From: Catenovulum sediminis
GTDB taxonomy: Bacteria > Pseudomonadota > Gammaproteobacteria > Enterobacterales > Alteromonadaceae
Direction of reading: 5' to 3'
DNA: 64,000 nt
Assembly (NCBI RefSeq): GCF_007289895.1
Contig: NZ_CP041660.1
Span: 3,968,001-4,032,000 of the forward strand
Part shown: positions 27,483 to 38,499 of the stretch, one piece after another
Position numbering within the stretch: the stretch's first letter is position 1
Layout: each line of letters starts with the position of its first letter
Made by a program: the position numbers and the translations under genes
The notes under the pieces: model-generated
Seen by the model: only the letters and a program-made list of their open reading frames with translations
The model's database searches: none
What the model was told of the DNA's origin: nothing

Positions 27483-28610
27483 TTAGTTGCGTAAGTCGTC
27501 AAAGAATCGCTTTACACCATCAAAAAAGCCGGTTTCTTTTGGTCGGTGTCGAGCACTACCACCTTCCATTTCCGTTTCTAACTGGCGTAAAATATCTTTC
27601 TGAGCATCGGTTAAATGTACAGGGGTTTCAACAACGACTTTGCAAATTAAGTCTCCAACAACACCACCACGTACTGATTTCACACCTTTACCACGCATTC
27701 TGAACATACGTCCAGTTTGTGTTTCTTCTGGTATTTTTAGCTTAACTTTGCCATCTAATGTTGGTACGTGGATCTCACCACCTAAAGCGGCCGTAGTAAA
27801 CCCAATAGGCACTTCGCAATACAAGTTACTACCATCACGTTCAAATATAGCATGGTCGCGCACATGCACCTGCACATATAAATCACCGGCTGGTGCACCA
27901 TTAGCCCCAGCTTCACCTTCGCCAGATAAACGAATACGATCCCCGGTATCAACACCAGCAGGAATTTTAACTGACAAGGTTTTGCTTTTCTGCACTCGGC
28001 CTTGCCCCGAACAACTTCGGCATGGATCGCTAATAACTTGCCCTTTACCGTGACAAGTCGGACAGGTTTGCTGTACGGCAAAGAAGCCCTGCCGCATTTG
28101 CACTTGGCCCGCGCCATGGCAGGTAGAACAGGTTGTTGGTTTGCTGCCCGCTTTCGCGCCAGAACCGTCACAAGGCTCACAAGCAACCCAAGTCGGTACT
28201 TTAATCTCAACGTCTTTACCACGCACTGCATCTTCAAGCGTGAGTTCTAAGTTATAACGTAAATCAGAGCCGCGCTGTGCACGTGATTGACGACGGCCAC
28301 CACCGCCACCAAAAATATCACCAAAAACATCGCCAAAGATATCAGAAAAGTCTTGTGGACCACCGCCACCACCGCCCATTTGCGGATCTACACCTGCATG
28401 GCCATATTGGTCATAACGCGCTTTAAGATCGGGTGTACTTAGTACCTCATAAGCTTCTTTAATTTCCTTAAATTTTTCTTCTGACTCTTTATCCCCCTTA
28501 GTTCTATCCGGGTGATATTTCATAGCCAGCCGCTTATAGGCTTTTTTGATATCTCTCTCACCAGCGCCTTTATCTAGCCCTAGTACTTCATAATAATCGC
28601 GTTTCGACAT
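27483..28610 (-). CDS. dnaJ: Chaperone DnaJ (Hsp40)
   Basis: Co-chaperone that stimulates DnaK ATPase. The 375-residue protein has a J domain with HPD in [11 protein letters not shown] (about 31-37), a Gly/Phe-rich linker (about 76-105), four zinc-binding CxxCxGxG-type repeats ([32 protein letters not shown]) and the C-terminal substrate-binding domain. It is downstream of dnaK, separated by 128 bp with two hairpins. Confidence 0.97.
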   Translation of the reverse strand: MSKRDYYEVLGLDKGAGERDIKKAYKRLAMKYHPDRTKGDKESEEKFKEIKEAYEVLSTPDLKARYDQYGHAGVDPQMGGGGGGPQDFSDIFGDVFGDIFGGGGGRRQSRAQRGSDLRYNLELTLEDAVRGKDVEIKVPTWVACEPCDGSGAKAGSKPTTCSTCHGAGQVQMRQGFFAVQQTCPTCHGKGQVISDPCRSCSGQGRVQKSKTLSVKIPAGVDTGDRIRLSGEGEAGANGAPAGDLYVQVHVRDHAIFERDGSNLYCEVPIGFTTAALGGEIHVPTLDGKVKLKIPEETQTGRMFRMRGKGVKSVRGGVVGDLICKVVVETPVHLTDAQKDILRQLETEMEGGSARHRPKETGFFDGVKRFFDDLRN

Positions 28611-28645
28611 ATAACTCGCTCGGTCAGGTTACTGTTTAACGTGCA

Positions 28646-28716
28646 AAACGGGTGCAAGCACCCGTTTAAAGTTAAATCTTGTATAACCCACCTTTAATTT
28701 AAATAGAGGTGGGTTA
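28646..28716 (-). promoter_or_regulatory. Two 10-bp hairpins between dnaK and dnaJ
   Basis: Stem 1 (first transcribed): 28716-28707 with 28693-28684. Stem 2: AAACGGGTGC (28646-28655) with GCACCCGTTT (28658-28667), almost no loop, followed on the minus strand by a short T-run. They may act as a partial terminator or mRNA processing/stability element that sets the dnaK to dnaJ ratio, as reported for dnaK operons in other bacteria. Confidence 0.65.
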
Positions 28717-28738
28717 TTTTCAATGGGACGAAAAACTA

Positions 28739-30667
28739 TTATTTGTTATCGTCTTTTACTTCTTCAAACTCTGCATCCACTACATCATCAGCGGCATCTT
28801 TTGGCTCTGCAGCATCTGCAGCACCAGCTTGTGCACCACCTTCAGCTTGAGCTTTAGCTTGAGCGATTTCCATTAGTTTCGCAGAAGCCTGAATTAAAGC
28901 TTGAGATTTAGCTTCGATCTCATCTTTATCGGTGCCTTTTAAAGCGGTCTCTAATTCAGTGATCGCCGTTTCAATGGCTTCTTTGTCATTTGCAGCTAAA
29001 TCGCTACCCGCTTCTTCAATTTGTTTTTTAGTCGCGTGTACCAAACCATCAGCTTGGTTACGAGCTTGCACTAATTCTTCAAATTTCTTATCTGAATCGG
29101 CATTCGCTTCCGCTTCGCGTACCATTTTTTCGACTTCTTCGTCCGTTAAACCAGAAGAGGCTTTAATGGTAATCTTCTGCTCTTTACCGGTATCTTTATC
29201 TTTAGCTGATACGTGTAAAATACCGTCCGCATCAATATCAAAAGTAACTTCAATTTGCGGCACACCACGTGGTGCTGGACGAATACCTTCTAGGTTAAAT
29301 TGACCTAGAGACTTGTTTGCACTGGCTTGCTTACGCTCACCCTGAATAACGTGAACGGTAACCGCTGATTGATTATCGTCTGCTGTTGAGAAAGTTTGTG
29401 ACTTCTTAGTTGGGATAGTCGTATTTTTCTCAATCAAGGTTGTCATCACACCACCCATAGTCTCAATACCAAGAGACAATGGAGAAACGTCCAGTAACAA
29501 TACGTCCGTTACATCACCTGATAATACACCACCTTGAACAGCTGCACCGACAGCAACCGCTTCATCAGGGTTGACATCTTTACGTGGTGCTTTGCCAAAG
29601 AAATCAGCAACGGCTTTTTGGACAAGCGGCATACGAGTCTGACCACCAACCAAGATAACATCATTAATGTCACCTACTGATAAATCAGCATCTTTTAATG
29701 CTTGTTTTAATGGTTCAAGGGTTGCTTTCACCATATCATCGACCAAAGACTCTAATTTAGAACGAGTCACTTTGATATTTAAATGTTTTGGACCTGAAGC
29801 ATCAGCTGTGATGTACGGCAAGTTAACTTCAGTTTGCTGTGCAGATGATAACTCAATTTTCGCTTTTTCAGCAGCTTCTTTAAGACGTTGCATTGCAAGT
29901 GGGTCTTTTTTAAGGTCAAAACCTTGATCTGCTTTAAACTGGTCAACTAAGTAGTTGATTAAGCGGTTATCGAAATCTTCACCACCTAAGTGCGTATCAC
30001 CGTTAGTCGCCAATACTTCAAAAGTGTGCTCGCCATCTACTTCATCAATTTCGATGATTGAAATATCAAACGTACCACCACCTAAATCGTATACCGCAAT
30101 AACGTTATCGCCAGACTTTTTGTCCATACCGTAAGCTAATGCAGCGGCTGTTGGCTCGTTAATGATACGCTTAACTTCTAAACCTGCGATACGGCCAGCA
30201 TCTTTTGTTGCTTGTCGCTGAGCATCGTTAAAATAAGCTGGAACTGTAATAACAGCACCGGTCACTTCTTCACCTAAATAGTCTTCTGCAGTTTTTTTCA
30301 TTTTTTTCAAAACTTCTGCAGAAACTTGAGGTGGTGCCATTTTCTGGCCCTTAACTTCAACCCATGCATCACCGTTTTCAGCGCCGGTAATTTTGAACGG
30401 CATAATATCAACATCACGTTGAACTTCTTTGTCGGTGAAACGACGACCGATTAAACGCTTAATCGCGAATAATGTATTTTGCGGGTTAGTAACAGCTTGA
30501 CGCTTAGCGGGTTGACCCACTAACGTTTCACCGTCATCTGTGTATGCGATTACTGAAGGGGTTGTGCGATCCCCTTCTGCATTTTCAATAACTTTTGCGC
30601 TGTCGCCATCTAAAACAGCAACACATGAATTGGTAGTACCTAAGTCAATACCGATGATTTTACCCAT
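28739..30667 (-). CDS. dnaK: Chaperone DnaK (Hsp70)
   Basis: 642 residues, the usual length. ATPase domain: [13 protein letters not shown] at the start, [13 protein letters not shown] and [13 protein letters not shown] (phosphate loops). Substrate domain: [23 protein letters not shown]. The C-terminus ends in EEVKDDNK, close to the EEVKD-type tail. It is preceded by a sigma-32-type promoter and followed by dnaJ. Confidence 0.98.
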   Translation of the reverse strand: MGKIIGIDLGTTNSCVAVLDGDSAKVIENAEGDRTTPSVIAYTDDGETLVGQPAKRQAVTNPQNTLFAIKRLIGRRFTDKEVQRDVDIMPFKITGAENGDAWVEVKGQKMAPPQVSAEVLKKMKKTAEDYLGEEVTGAVITVPAYFNDAQRQATKDAGRIAGLEVKRIINEPTAAALAYGMDKKSGDNVIAVYDLGGGTFDISIIEIDEVDGEHTFEVLATNGDTHLGGEDFDNRLINYLVDQFKADQGFDLKKDPLAMQRLKEAAEKAKIELSSAQQTEVNLPYITADASGPKHLNIKVTRSKLESLVDDMVKATLEPLKQALKDADLSVGDINDVILVGGQTRMPLVQKAVADFFGKAPRKDVNPDEAVAVGAAVQGGVLSGDVTDVLLLDVSPLSLGIETMGGVMTTLIEKNTTIPTKKSQTFSTADDNQSAVTVHVIQGERKQASANKSLGQFNLEGIRPAPRGVPQIEVTFDIDADGILHVSAKDKDTGKEQKITIKASSGLTDEEVEKMVREAEANADSDKKFEELVQARNQADGLVHATKKQIEEAGSDLAANDKEAIETAITELETALKGTDKDEIEAKSQALIQASAKLMEIAQAKAQAEGGAQAGAADAAEPKDAADDVVDAEFEEVKDDNK

Positions 30668-30712
30668 CTGGAAAATCTCCGAATTTATAAATTACATTAA
30701 AACCTGCTTTTT

Positions 30713-30740
30713 TAGTGGGGTCTTTTAAAATTAATTCAAC
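30713..30740 (-). promoter_or_regulatory. Heat-shock (sigma-32 type) promoter of dnaK
   Basis: On the minus strand TTGAA (30739-30735) and CCCCAC (30720-30715) are separated by 14 bp, matching the sigma-32 consensus CTTGAA-N(13-17)-CCCCAT. It lies about 48 bp before the dnaK ATG. Confidence 0.75.
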
Positions 30741-30948
30741 ACCCAAAGCTAAAAAAATCCGTTGTGCTTAGTCTGAAAACTAAACCGCTTTAAATTAGCG
30801 TTGACCTGTATGTAAGGTTGCTTTTGAGCTTTTCAAGCAAAAGATTAAAATTAATTGTACTTTTCGCTATTTTTCTACATGTCAATTTGCGAAAACCGAC
30901 GCAAATCTCTAAACTTGCCGCCATTAAAAATTTATCAACAGATGTCTC

Positions 30949-31755
30949 ATGAAAATAATCTCGTTTAACATAAATGGCCTCAGAGCACGCTTGCATCAAT
31001 TACAAGCTTTAATCGACAAACACCAACCAGACGTTATTGGCTTACAAGAAATAAAAGTCCATGATGATGCATTTCCACTCGCTGACGTTGAAAAAATGGG
31101 ATACCACGTCGAGTTTCACGGCCAAAAAGCCCATTATGGTGTTGCCTTAATGTCGAAGAAAAAACCTTTATTTGTCCAAAAAGGGTTTCGTACAGATGAA
31201 GAAGATGCACAGCGACGCATGATTATTGCGAGCTACGAAGATGAAAATGGCGAACCCGTTACGGTTTTCAACGGTTATTTTCCGCAAGGTGAAAACCGTG
31301 AGCATCCAATTAAATTTCCTGCAAAGCAGAAATTCTACACCGATTTGATGGCTGAGCTGGAAAACAACTACCAACCTGATCAAGCCATTGCCATTATTGG
31401 CGATATGAACATTTCGCATACGGATTTAGATATTGGTATAGGTCCGCAAAACGCTAAACGCTGGCTAAAAACCGGTAAATGTTCTTTTTTACCGGAAGAG
31501 CGTGAATGGCTAAACACACTGTTGGATTGGGGGTTTGTCGATACCTATCGTCAACTCAATCCGGAAACGACCGAACGTTACAGCTGGTTTGATTACCGCT
31601 CGAGAGGTTTCGACGATAACCGTGGGCTGCGCATTGATCTGATTTTAGCAACCCCTTCGTTAGCAGCCCGCACCGCAGAAAGTGATATCGACTATGAACT
31701 GCGCGGTATTGATAAACCGTCTGATCATGCTCCGATTTGGACAACCTTTAAATAA
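30949..31755 (+). CDS. xthA: Exodeoxyribonuclease III
   Basis: AP endonuclease/3'-5' exonuclease in base excision repair. The 268-residue protein starts [14 protein letters not shown], has the catalytic Glu in GLQEIKV (around residue 34), the Asp/Asn pair in [15 protein letters not shown] and the terminal DH in [11 protein letters not shown]. It is divergent from dnaK. Confidence 0.96.
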   Translation: MKIISFNINGLRARLHQLQALIDKHQPDVIGLQEIKVHDDAFPLADVEKMGYHVEFHGQKAHYGVALMSKKKPLFVQKGFRTDEEDAQRRMIIASYEDENGEPVTVFNGYFPQGENREHPIKFPAKQKFYTDLMAELENNYQPDQAIAIIGDMNISHTDLDIGIGPQNAKRWLKTGKCSFLPEEREWLNTLLDWGFVDTYRQLNPETTERYSWFDYRSRGFDDNRGLRIDLILATPSLAARTAESDIDYELRGIDKPSDHAPIWTTFK

Positions 31756-31769
31756 CAGGCGATACGTTA

Positions 31770-32405
31770 ATGCTATTGGTGAGCTTTGCTGTAATTGCAT
31801 TGTTACTTTATTTAAACTTTGATAAAGCGACCTTAAATCTATTGTTGCGTGAAAAGAATAAACAGCATTTATTCTTTGGTTTTAGCGCACTAATAACCAT
31901 TTTATGGTCGATTCAGGCAAGTATATACGAAGGTCTATACGTCCACTTTTTATGGCTCACTGCCTGTACATTGTTTCTTGGCCCACGTCTTGCGATTTAC
32001 GCAGGTTTTATTGCATTAGCGTTAAATTGCATATTGGGTAATTACCCTTGGGATATGATGGCTGTGCATTTTATTGCAGGTGTCATCATTCCTGTGCTGA
32101 GCAGTTATTTAGTGTATGTCATCAGTTTTCACAAATTGCCCAGACATTTTTTTATCTATGTTTTTGTCTGCGGCTTTTTTGCCGGAGCATTGGCAATTGG
32201 CGCAAAAATGCTGACATTATCCGTATTTTTCTGGGCCACTGGGTTTTACCCCTGGTCTACTATTTTTGACAACTATCTAATATTGTTGGTTCTGCTGGCT
32301 TTTCCTGAAGCGATGTTAAACGGCATGACCATGAGCATCGGTATAGTATATACTCCGCAGTGGGTCAGAACCTTTTATGACAATCAGTACCTCAATGACA
32401 AATAA
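31770..32405 (+). CDS. CbiM-like / energy-coupling factor permease-type membrane protein
   Basis: 211 residues with about six hydrophobic helices. The block HFIAGVIIPVLSSYLVY and LAFPEAMLNGMTMSI, the latter recalling the F-P-E-G-M segment of CbiM/metal-type ECF substrate components, suggest this family. No cbiQ/cbiO-like partners are adjacent. It is 14 bp after xthA and 25 bp before proS. Confidence 0.65.
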   Translation: MLLVSFAVIALLLYLNFDKATLNLLLREKNKQHLFFGFSALITILWSIQASIYEGLYVHFLWLTACTLFLGPRLAIYAGFIALALNCILGNYPWDMMAVHFIAGVIIPVLSSYLVYVISFHKLPRHFFIYVFVCGFFAGALAIGAKMLTLSVFFWATGFYPWSTIFDNYLILLVLLAFPEAMLNGMTMSIGIVYTPQWVRTFYDNQYLNDK

Positions 32406-32442
32406 TTTTTAATACTTTCATTTTTATGGGATGTTAGCCGCA

Positions 32443-34164
32443 ATGCGCACAACTCAATATTTATTATCGACACTAAAAGAAACGCCATCTGATGCTGAAG
32501 TAATCAGTCATCAGCTTATGTTACGTGCGGGTATGATCCGCAAACTTGCCTCGGGTTTATACACTTGGTTACCAAGCGGCCTGAAAGTTTTACGTAAAGT
32601 AGAACAAATCGTTCGTGAAGAAATGAACAAAGCCGGTGCAATAGAAGTGCTGATGCCAGTGGTACAACCTGCTGATTTATGGGAAGAGTCGGGTCGTTGG
32701 GAAAAATTTGGTCCTGAGTTATTGCGCATCAAAGACCGCCATGAGCGCCCATTTTTACTTGGCCCAACACACGAAGAAGTTATCACTGAGTTGGTCCGCA
32801 AGGAAATTAGCAGTTACAAACAACTACCTGTTAATTTATACCAAGTGCAAACTAAATTTCGCGACGAAGTACGCCCCAGATTTGGCGTAATGCGTGCGCG
32901 TGAGTTTTTAATGAAAGATGCCTACTCTTTCCACCTCACAGAAGACTGTTTAGAAAAAACATATCAAGCAATGCATCAGGCTTACTGCAATATATTTGAT
33001 CGTTTAGGTTTAGAGTATCGCCCAGTATTGGCTGACACTGGCTCAATAGGCGGCAGTACTTCACATGAATTCCATGTTTTAGCAGACAGTGGTGAAGATG
33101 CGATAGTCTTCAGTGATGGCAGTGATTATGCTGCCAATATAGAAAAAGCTGAAGCTTTACCGCCTCAAGGTGAGAGGCCCGCCGCAACGCAAAATCAAGA
33201 AAAAATAGCGACACCCAATACTCATAGCATAGCGCAAGTGTGCGAGCGACTGAAAATTGATGCATCTCAAACGGTTAAAACATTATTAGTGGTTGGCGCT
33301 AACGCTGAAGGTGAAGAGCAAGGCGTTGTCGCTTTAGTGGTGCGTGGCGATCACGAATTGAATGAAGTCAAAGCGGAAAAGCTTGAAAATGTATTTTCCC
33401 CACTGACAATGGCAAATGAAGCTCAGATACAACAAGCGGTGAATTGCAGTGCTGGTTCAATCGGTCCGGTCGATTTAAACATTCCTGTTATTGTCGATCA
33501 CAGCGCTGCACATTTAGCGGATTTTGTCGCTGGAGCCAATGAAGACGGTTTCCACTTTACCGGTTTAAACTGGGATCGAGATATCAGTCACTATCAAGTT
33601 GCCGACATTCGCAATGTCGTAGAGGGCGATCCGAGTCCATGTGGCACAGGTAAATTAAGTATTAAACGTGGTATCGAAGTTGGTCATATCTTCCAATTAG
33701 GTACAAAATATAGTGAAGCAATGAAAGCCGGCGTGTTAACCGAAAGTGGTAAACATGAAACTCTAACGATGGGTTGTTATGGTATCGGGGTATCTCGCAT
33801 CGTCGCAGCCGCAATTGAGCAAAATCACGATAAATTTGGCATCAAATGGCCTGCTGCAATAGCACCATTCCAAGTGTGCGTATTGCCAATGAACATGCAC
33901 AAATCACATCGTATCCCTGACGTGGCCAATAAACTCTACACAGACCTACAACAAGCAGGCTACGAAGTACTCTTTGACGATCGTAAAGAGCGCCCTGGCG
34001 TCATGTTTGCTGATATGGAGCTAATCGGCGTCCCTCATGTTATCGTCATTGGTGAGCGTAACTTAGACGAAGGTTTAGTGGAATATAAAAACCGTCAAAC
34101 CGGTGAAAAACAAACAATTAAAATCGAAGACGTGCTCTCATTTATTCAACAGCAAATGGTCTAA
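32443..34164 (+). CDS. proS: Prolyl-tRNA synthetase
   Basis: Class II aminoacyl-tRNA synthetase with the bacterial-type YbaK editing insertion. The start [15 protein letters not shown] at 32443 matches the family; an upstream ATG at 32431 would add four residues. 573 residues contain GPTHEEVIT (motif 2 region), [28 protein letters not shown], the editing domain (about 225-400) and [13 protein letters not shown] (motif 3). A terminator follows. Confidence 0.97.
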   Translation: MRTTQYLLSTLKETPSDAEVISHQLMLRAGMIRKLASGLYTWLPSGLKVLRKVEQIVREEMNKAGAIEVLMPVVQPADLWEESGRWEKFGPELLRIKDRHERPFLLGPTHEEVITELVRKEISSYKQLPVNLYQVQTKFRDEVRPRFGVMRAREFLMKDAYSFHLTEDCLEKTYQAMHQAYCNIFDRLGLEYRPVLADTGSIGGSTSHEFHVLADSGEDAIVFSDGSDYAANIEKAEALPPQGERPAATQNQEKIATPNTHSIAQVCERLKIDASQTVKTLLVVGANAEGEEQGVVALVVRGDHELNEVKAEKLENVFSPLTMANEAQIQQAVNCSAGSIGPVDLNIPVIVDHSAAHLADFVAGANEDGFHFTGLNWDRDISHYQVADIRNVVEGDPSPCGTGKLSIKRGIEVGHIFQLGTKYSEAMKAGVLTESGKHETLTMGCYGIGVSRIVAAAIEQNHDKFGIKWPAAIAPFQVCVLPMNMHKSHRIPDVANKLYTDLQQAGYEVLFDDRKERPGVMFADMELIGVPHVIVIGERNLDEGLVEYKNRQTGEKQTIKIEDVLSFIQQQMV

Positions 34165-34204
34165 CCTCATAGTTTAATCATTTACGGTTATTCGATTTCT
34201 GTAC

Positions 34205-34232
34205 AAAAGGCTCGTTTTCGAGCCTTTTTATT
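34205..34232 (+). terminator. Terminator after proS
   Basis: AAAAGGCTCG (34205-34214) pairs with CGAGCCTTTT (34219-34228) around a TTTT loop, followed by more Ts. It lies 41 bp after the proS stop. Confidence 0.88.
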
Positions 34233-34329
34233 TTGTAAAAATAACGCGCTGTGATTTGTTATCCTTTTAATATCCTTTATAATCCGCAGCCGAAATCCAA
34301 CGTTAGACAACTTCATATTCAGGTGCTTA

Positions 34330-35748
34330 ATGACCGCGCAGCAATTTGATCCGAAACAAACAACCACATTAGAAACCGCCGAAAAAACATTAAAGCAAAA
34401 TGTTCAAAACGGCTCATCACAATTAGCTGATGACAACAAACACAAAAAAGTGGGTTTTGTCAGCTTAGGCTGCCCTAAAAATTTGGTTGATTCAGAACGA
34501 ATTTTAACGCAATTGCGCACTGAAGGTTATGAAGTTGTGCCAAGCTATGATGATGCAGGCATCGTTATCGTCAATACCTGTGGCTTTATCGACTCTGCGG
34601 TCCAAGAATCACTGGATACCATTGGTGAAGCATTAAAAGAAAACGGTAAGGTTCTAGTAACCGGTTGTCTAGGTGCAAAAGAAGATGAAATCAAAGAAGT
34701 TCATCCTGGCGTATTAGGCATAACAGGCCCGCATGCATATGAAAATGTTATGCAGCAAGTGCATCAACACTTACCTAAACCCGAGCATGACCCTTATATG
34801 CAATTAGTACCCGATACGGGGATAAAGTTAACACCTAAACACTATGCATATTTAAAAATATCTGAAGGTTGCAATCACAGATGTACCTTTTGCATCATTC
34901 CATCGATGCGCGGTGATTTAGATTCAAGACCCATTGCCGAAGTGCTCAACGAAGCAAAACGCTTAAAAGATGCAGGTGTCAAAGAATTATTGGTGATCTC
35001 GCAAGACACATCCGCCTATGGCGTAGATTTGAAAAACAAAACCGAGTTTTGGGACGGCATGCCGTTAAAAGCGAACTTTAAAACCTTATGCGAACAACTC
35101 AATAAATTAGGAATTTGGGCACGTTTGCACTATGTCTACCCCTACCCGCATGTTGATGACATTGTCCCCATGATGGCCGAAGGTAAATTGTTGCCGTATT
35201 TAGATATTCCATTTCAGCATGCAAGCAAACGTATTCTAAAATTAATGAAGCGGCCGGGCAATGTAGATAAAACCTTAGAGCGCATTCAAAAATGGCGTGA
35301 AATCTGCCCCGAATTGGTTATTCGTTCAACCTTTATCGTTGGCTTCCCAGGGGAAACCGACGCAGAATTTGAAGAGCTCCTCGAATTTTTAGAAACAGCT
35401 CAATTAGACAGAGTAGGCTGTTTTAAATACTCACCCGTTGAAGGCGCAGCTGCGAATGATTTACCGGATCAAGTATCCGAAGAAATCAAAGAAGAAAGAT
35501 TCCATCGTTTTATGAGCCTGCAACAACAAATCAGTGAAAAGCGATTAGCACAACGCGTTGGCAAGGTTTATCAAATACTAATTGATGAAGTCGATGAAGA
35601 AGGAGCAATTGGCCGCTGTTTTGCCGACGCGCCTGAAATCGATGGTGTAGTTTACTTAAATGACGATACCGAGTTAAAAGCAGGTGATTTAGTTGAGGCT
35701 AAAATTATCGCATCAGATGAATATGATTTATGGGCTGAGCGCGTTTAA
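34330..35748 (+). CDS. rimO: Ribosomal protein S12 methylthiotransferase RimO
   Basis: Radical-SAM enzyme that methylthiolates an aspartate of S12. The 472-residue protein has the N-terminal UPF0004 cysteines in [22 protein letters not shown] and TGCLGAKE, the radical-SAM triad in [15 protein letters not shown], and a C-terminal TRAM domain. About 30 extra N-terminal residues precede the usual start, rich in Gln/Thr/Lys; the ATG has CAGGTG 5 bp upstream. Confidence 0.95.
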   Translation: MTAQQFDPKQTTTLETAEKTLKQNVQNGSSQLADDNKHKKVGFVSLGCPKNLVDSERILTQLRTEGYEVVPSYDDAGIVIVNTCGFIDSAVQESLDTIGEALKENGKVLVTGCLGAKEDEIKEVHPGVLGITGPHAYENVMQQVHQHLPKPEHDPYMQLVPDTGIKLTPKHYAYLKISEGCNHRCTFCIIPSMRGDLDSRPIAEVLNEAKRLKDAGVKELLVISQDTSAYGVDLKNKTEFWDGMPLKANFKTLCEQLNKLGIWARLHYVYPYPHVDDIVPMMAEGKLLPYLDIPFQHASKRILKLMKRPGNVDKTLERIQKWREICPELVIRSTFIVGFPGETDAEFEELLEFLETAQLDRVGCFKYSPVEGAAANDLPDQVSEEIKEERFHRFMSLQQQISEKRLAQRVGKVYQILIDEVDEEGAIGRCFADAPEIDGVVYLNDDTELKAGDLVEAKIIASDEYDLWAERV

Positions 35749-35754
35749 GCGCTC

Positions 35755-35838
35755 ACTTTATCCCTGACTTTATCCCTGACTTTATCTCTTACTTTATCTC
35801 TTACTTTATCTCTGACTTTATCTCTTACTTTAACCACT
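35755..35838. repeat. 12-bp tandem repeat (six units plus a partial)
   Basis: Units of form ACTTTATCYCTK (12 bp) run head to tail from 35755: two with CCCTG, then CTCTT, CTCTT, CTCTG, CTCTT, then a degenerate ACTTTAACCACTG. They lie between the convergent rimO and rnd genes; no terminator hairpin is visible there. It is probably a variable-number tandem repeat. Confidence 0.85.
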
Positions 35839-35853
35839 GATTTACGGGCGAAT

Positions 35854-36990
35854 TTATGCTTCAACTTGGTGTTTCGCCACTGTATTTTCCGCAACTTCAC
35901 TTAATAACTGCCCACGCCACCCCGTCAATAACTCAGGTTGGCTATCCCGGCTCCAGCTACTCACTTGCCAAACATAAGAAATATATTGATTTATCATTCT
36001 TTTAGAAGCGAGAATATCCGGATTTAACTGTTTGCTTTTAGCCACTTCAGAAAATGCATGTTTCAAATCAGTATAGATTTTTTTATAACCTGTAATTTCT
36101 GCCACGCGCTTAATTTTTGGCGGACAATCTTCCAGCGGGACGGCTTTTCCGCGCTCGATACACTCGAGCAAGGCCTTACCATGGCGTTTTACTTCCATAT
36201 GGTGAATACCTGGCACATTAGCCATGCTTTTAATATTGCTAGGCCTACGTTGAGCTAACGCAATTAAACTGCGCTCGTGCACAACAAAGTTGACTGCTAG
36301 ATTTCTTTGCACTGCATGTTTCAAACGCCAAGCGATTAATTCTTTTAAAATTGCAAGTTCACGCGGGCTTAACTGCCAGGCACTTTTAACGTCACGCCAC
36401 GCCAGTTGAGGTTGGATAGTTTCAAAACGCTTTTCAATCAAACTATTCGTGTCGGCCAACACTAACTCTGTTACTTGTCGCTGCGCCATAGTAGCCACTT
36501 GTTTTTGGTAAACATCCAATAAATATCGTACATCATCTGCCGCATATTCTAGCTGCTGCGGACTCAGTGGCCTGTTTAACCAATTGGTACGCGCATGTCC
36601 TTTATCTAACTTAACCCCACAATATTCTTCAATTAAAGCAGCAAGGCCAATAGCCGGTTTATCGGCAATAAAAGCATGTGCTATTTGTGTATCATGAAAC
36701 GCGACCGGCTTAACATTCAGTGCAACTTTAATCACTTCAATATCTTCACCACACGAATGAATAACTTTAACTGTGTCCGGATCCGTTAAGAGGGTTTGCA
36801 ACGGTGTCCAGTTTGAGATTTCCAACGGATCAACCAAATATATGTCCTGACCATCAGACAATTGCACCAATCCTAATGCTGGATAGTAAGTTCGCTCACG
36901 CACAAACTCTGTATCCAACGCAATGGCATTAGATTGGCTTAAGATCTCGCAGCAACGCTGCAAACTGGTATTATCGTTAATAAATTCCAC
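35854..36990 (-). CDS. rnd: Ribonuclease D
   Basis: 3'-5' exoribonuclease acting in tRNA maturation. The 378-residue protein has DEDD motif residues in ALDTEFVRERTYYP, the VIHSCGEDIEVI region, and YAADDVRYLLDVY, and an HRDC-like helical part (ELAILKELIAWRLKHAVQRN). It faces rimO tail-to-tail. Confidence 0.95.
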   Translation of the reverse strand: MEFINDNTSLQRCCEILSQSNAIALDTEFVRERTYYPALGLVQLSDGQDIYLVDPLEISNWTPLQTLLTDPDTVKVIHSCGEDIEVIKVALNVKPVAFHDTQIAHAFIADKPAIGLAALIEEYCGVKLDKGHARTNWLNRPLSPQQLEYAADDVRYLLDVYQKQVATMAQRQVTELVLADTNSLIEKRFETIQPQLAWRDVKSAWQLSPRELAILKELIAWRLKHAVQRNLAVNFVVHERSLIALAQRRPSNIKSMANVPGIHHMEVKRHGKALLECIERGKAVPLEDCPPKIKRVAEITGYKKIYTDLKHAFSEVAKSKQLNPDILASKRMINQYISYVWQVSSWSRDSQPELLTGWRGQLLSEVAENTVAKHQVEA

Positions 36991-37057
36991 AATATCCCTT
37001 TTTTTGGGTGGGTGTTATCAGCAGATCATACCAGTTATTGTCAATAAGCTGAATGAA

Positions 37058-38071
37058 TCAGTCAGTTGTTTTAGTCGCTTTTTTCAACGCATCTAATAAA
37101 TTGGGGGGGATCTTTTTAAAAGTCAGCGTTTGCGTATGTGCATTAAACTCAATTTTATCACCCAATAACTCACGCCCAAATGAGATACTGATGCCGCCGC
37201 CCTGACCAAAAAACTTTTGCATTGATTTTGTAGCTGATGCATATACAGGGCAAGCTTCAGTGAAATCTTCAGCTTCGGCTGCATGCTCATAAAAACCAGT
37301 TAAACCGGTTTTTTCTTCAATCTCTTCGGCTAAGTCTTTCACTTGCATAAACTCACCGCTTTGCGCTGCCGCTTTCATTGAGTTCACGGATATATCGCGC
37401 ACCGCTTTTTTGGTTTCTTCATCTTGCGAGCTAACGTCTATAAAGCTCTCAACACTTTCAACCAATTGCTCTGTCGCCTCTTTGGCATTTAGTTTTTCTT
37501 CGATGGCAAAAGCTTCCGCCATAAAATCACCTATTTTACGCCCGACCCGCCCCTTGATATATCCAATACTTCTTGCCGAATCGGGATTAATAGATAACTC
37601 ACTTAAATCAACTTGTACTGCCAAAGAAATGTTGGCAATGTCTAAAGACTGCGAGCGCTGAGGACTGATGGCCTCGCTTAGCTGAACCGATTCTTTCACG
37701 CCTAACAGGGTTGTTAATAAATAATCAGTCGCTAAATGATGATAATGCGCGACCACTAAGATGGTTTCAGCTGGCAATGTTTCGGCCGTCAACCCTTCGA
37801 GCATTCTGCTTGCAACGGTATCGGCAATCTCCTGCACATCTGACTTTGCTTCAATTAGCGCCAAAACAGGCGAATCACTGGCAAAAGCACAATATTGTTT
37901 TTGTCCTTTTTTAGTAAAAGAAGAATGCAATTGTTCTGCTAAAAACAGCGCATTTTCTCCGCTCACCTGACTACAGCTTTGTAACTGTAAAGACAAGCTT
38001 TCTTGATTTAAACGATAACGATTAAAATATAATGTTGCACTGGAGACTGTCATAGGTTCCTGTTTATTCAC
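37058..38071 (-). CDS. ndpA: Nucleoid-associated protein NdpA (YejK)
   Basis: 337 residues, matching the YejK/NdpA nucleoid protein family: the N-terminal LYFNRYRLNQESLSLQ-like beta-rich part, ASRMLEGLTAETLPAETILVVAHYH and the C-terminal SISFGRELLGDKIEFNAHTQTLTFKKIPPNLLDAL. It binds supercoiled DNA in E. coli. The gene is divergent from yejL-yejM, the conserved arrangement. Confidence 0.93.
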   Translation of the reverse strand: MNKQEPMTVSSATLYFNRYRLNQESLSLQLQSCSQVSGENALFLAEQLHSSFTKKGQKQYCAFASDSPVLALIEAKSDVQEIADTVASRMLEGLTAETLPAETILVVAHYHHLATDYLLTTLLGVKESVQLSEAISPQRSQSLDIANISLAVQVDLSELSINPDSARSIGYIKGRVGRKIGDFMAEAFAIEEKLNAKEATEQLVESVESFIDVSSQDEETKKAVRDISVNSMKAAAQSGEFMQVKDLAEEIEEKTGLTGFYEHAAEAEDFTEACPVYASATKSMQKFFGQGGGISISFGRELLGDKIEFNAHTQTLTFKKIPPNLLDALKKATKTTD

Positions 38072-38105
38072 TAAGTTGGCACGATAAATATTTTTTGCTG
38101 TTTCT

Positions 38106-38136
38106 TTGCAGCATAATTAAATACGAATGGTATAAT
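38106..38136 (+). promoter_or_regulatory. Candidate promoter of yejL-yejM
   Basis: TATAAT (38131-38136) preceded by TGG, an extended -10; TTGCAG (38106-38111) is 19 bp upstream. It would give a leader of about 135 nt before yejL. Confidence 0.5.
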
Positions 38137-38275
38137 CCAGCCGTTAATGATAGCAAGGCATATTTCATTTTAACCAGCGCTTCCACTCGGTATCGTTCAT
38201 TTTAGTGTTATTAGGCACACAAAATAAACGCTTCCAAACTATGATATAAAATTTGAAAAGAGATATTCACATACT

Positions 38276-38491
38276 ATGGTGCAAACGAGTAAATATTCTG
38301 ACGAACAATTAAACCAAGCCATTACAGCGTTAAAAGTTGCGTTAGAATCACAAAAGTTACCGAAAGATTTAACCCTGATGGCTTTAGGAATGACAACGGC
38401 CGATGTGATAAAGCATAACTTTGCACCCGAAACACAAAGCAAGGTCGCGGAAAACTTTGCTAAGGCATTAAAAGATTCAGTGAAAGGATAA
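38276..38491 (+). CDS. yejL: YejL family protein (DUF1414)
   Basis: 71-residue small protein: QTSKYSDEQLNQAITALK, ALGMTTADVIKH and VAENFAKAL are YejL blocks. Function unknown. Its position between ndpA and yejM is conserved. It ends 8 bp before yejM. Confidence 0.93.
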   Translation: MVQTSKYSDEQLNQAITALKVALESQKLPKDLTLMALGMTTADVIKHNFAPETQSKVAENFAKALKDSVKG

Positions 38492-38499
38492 ATCACTCT

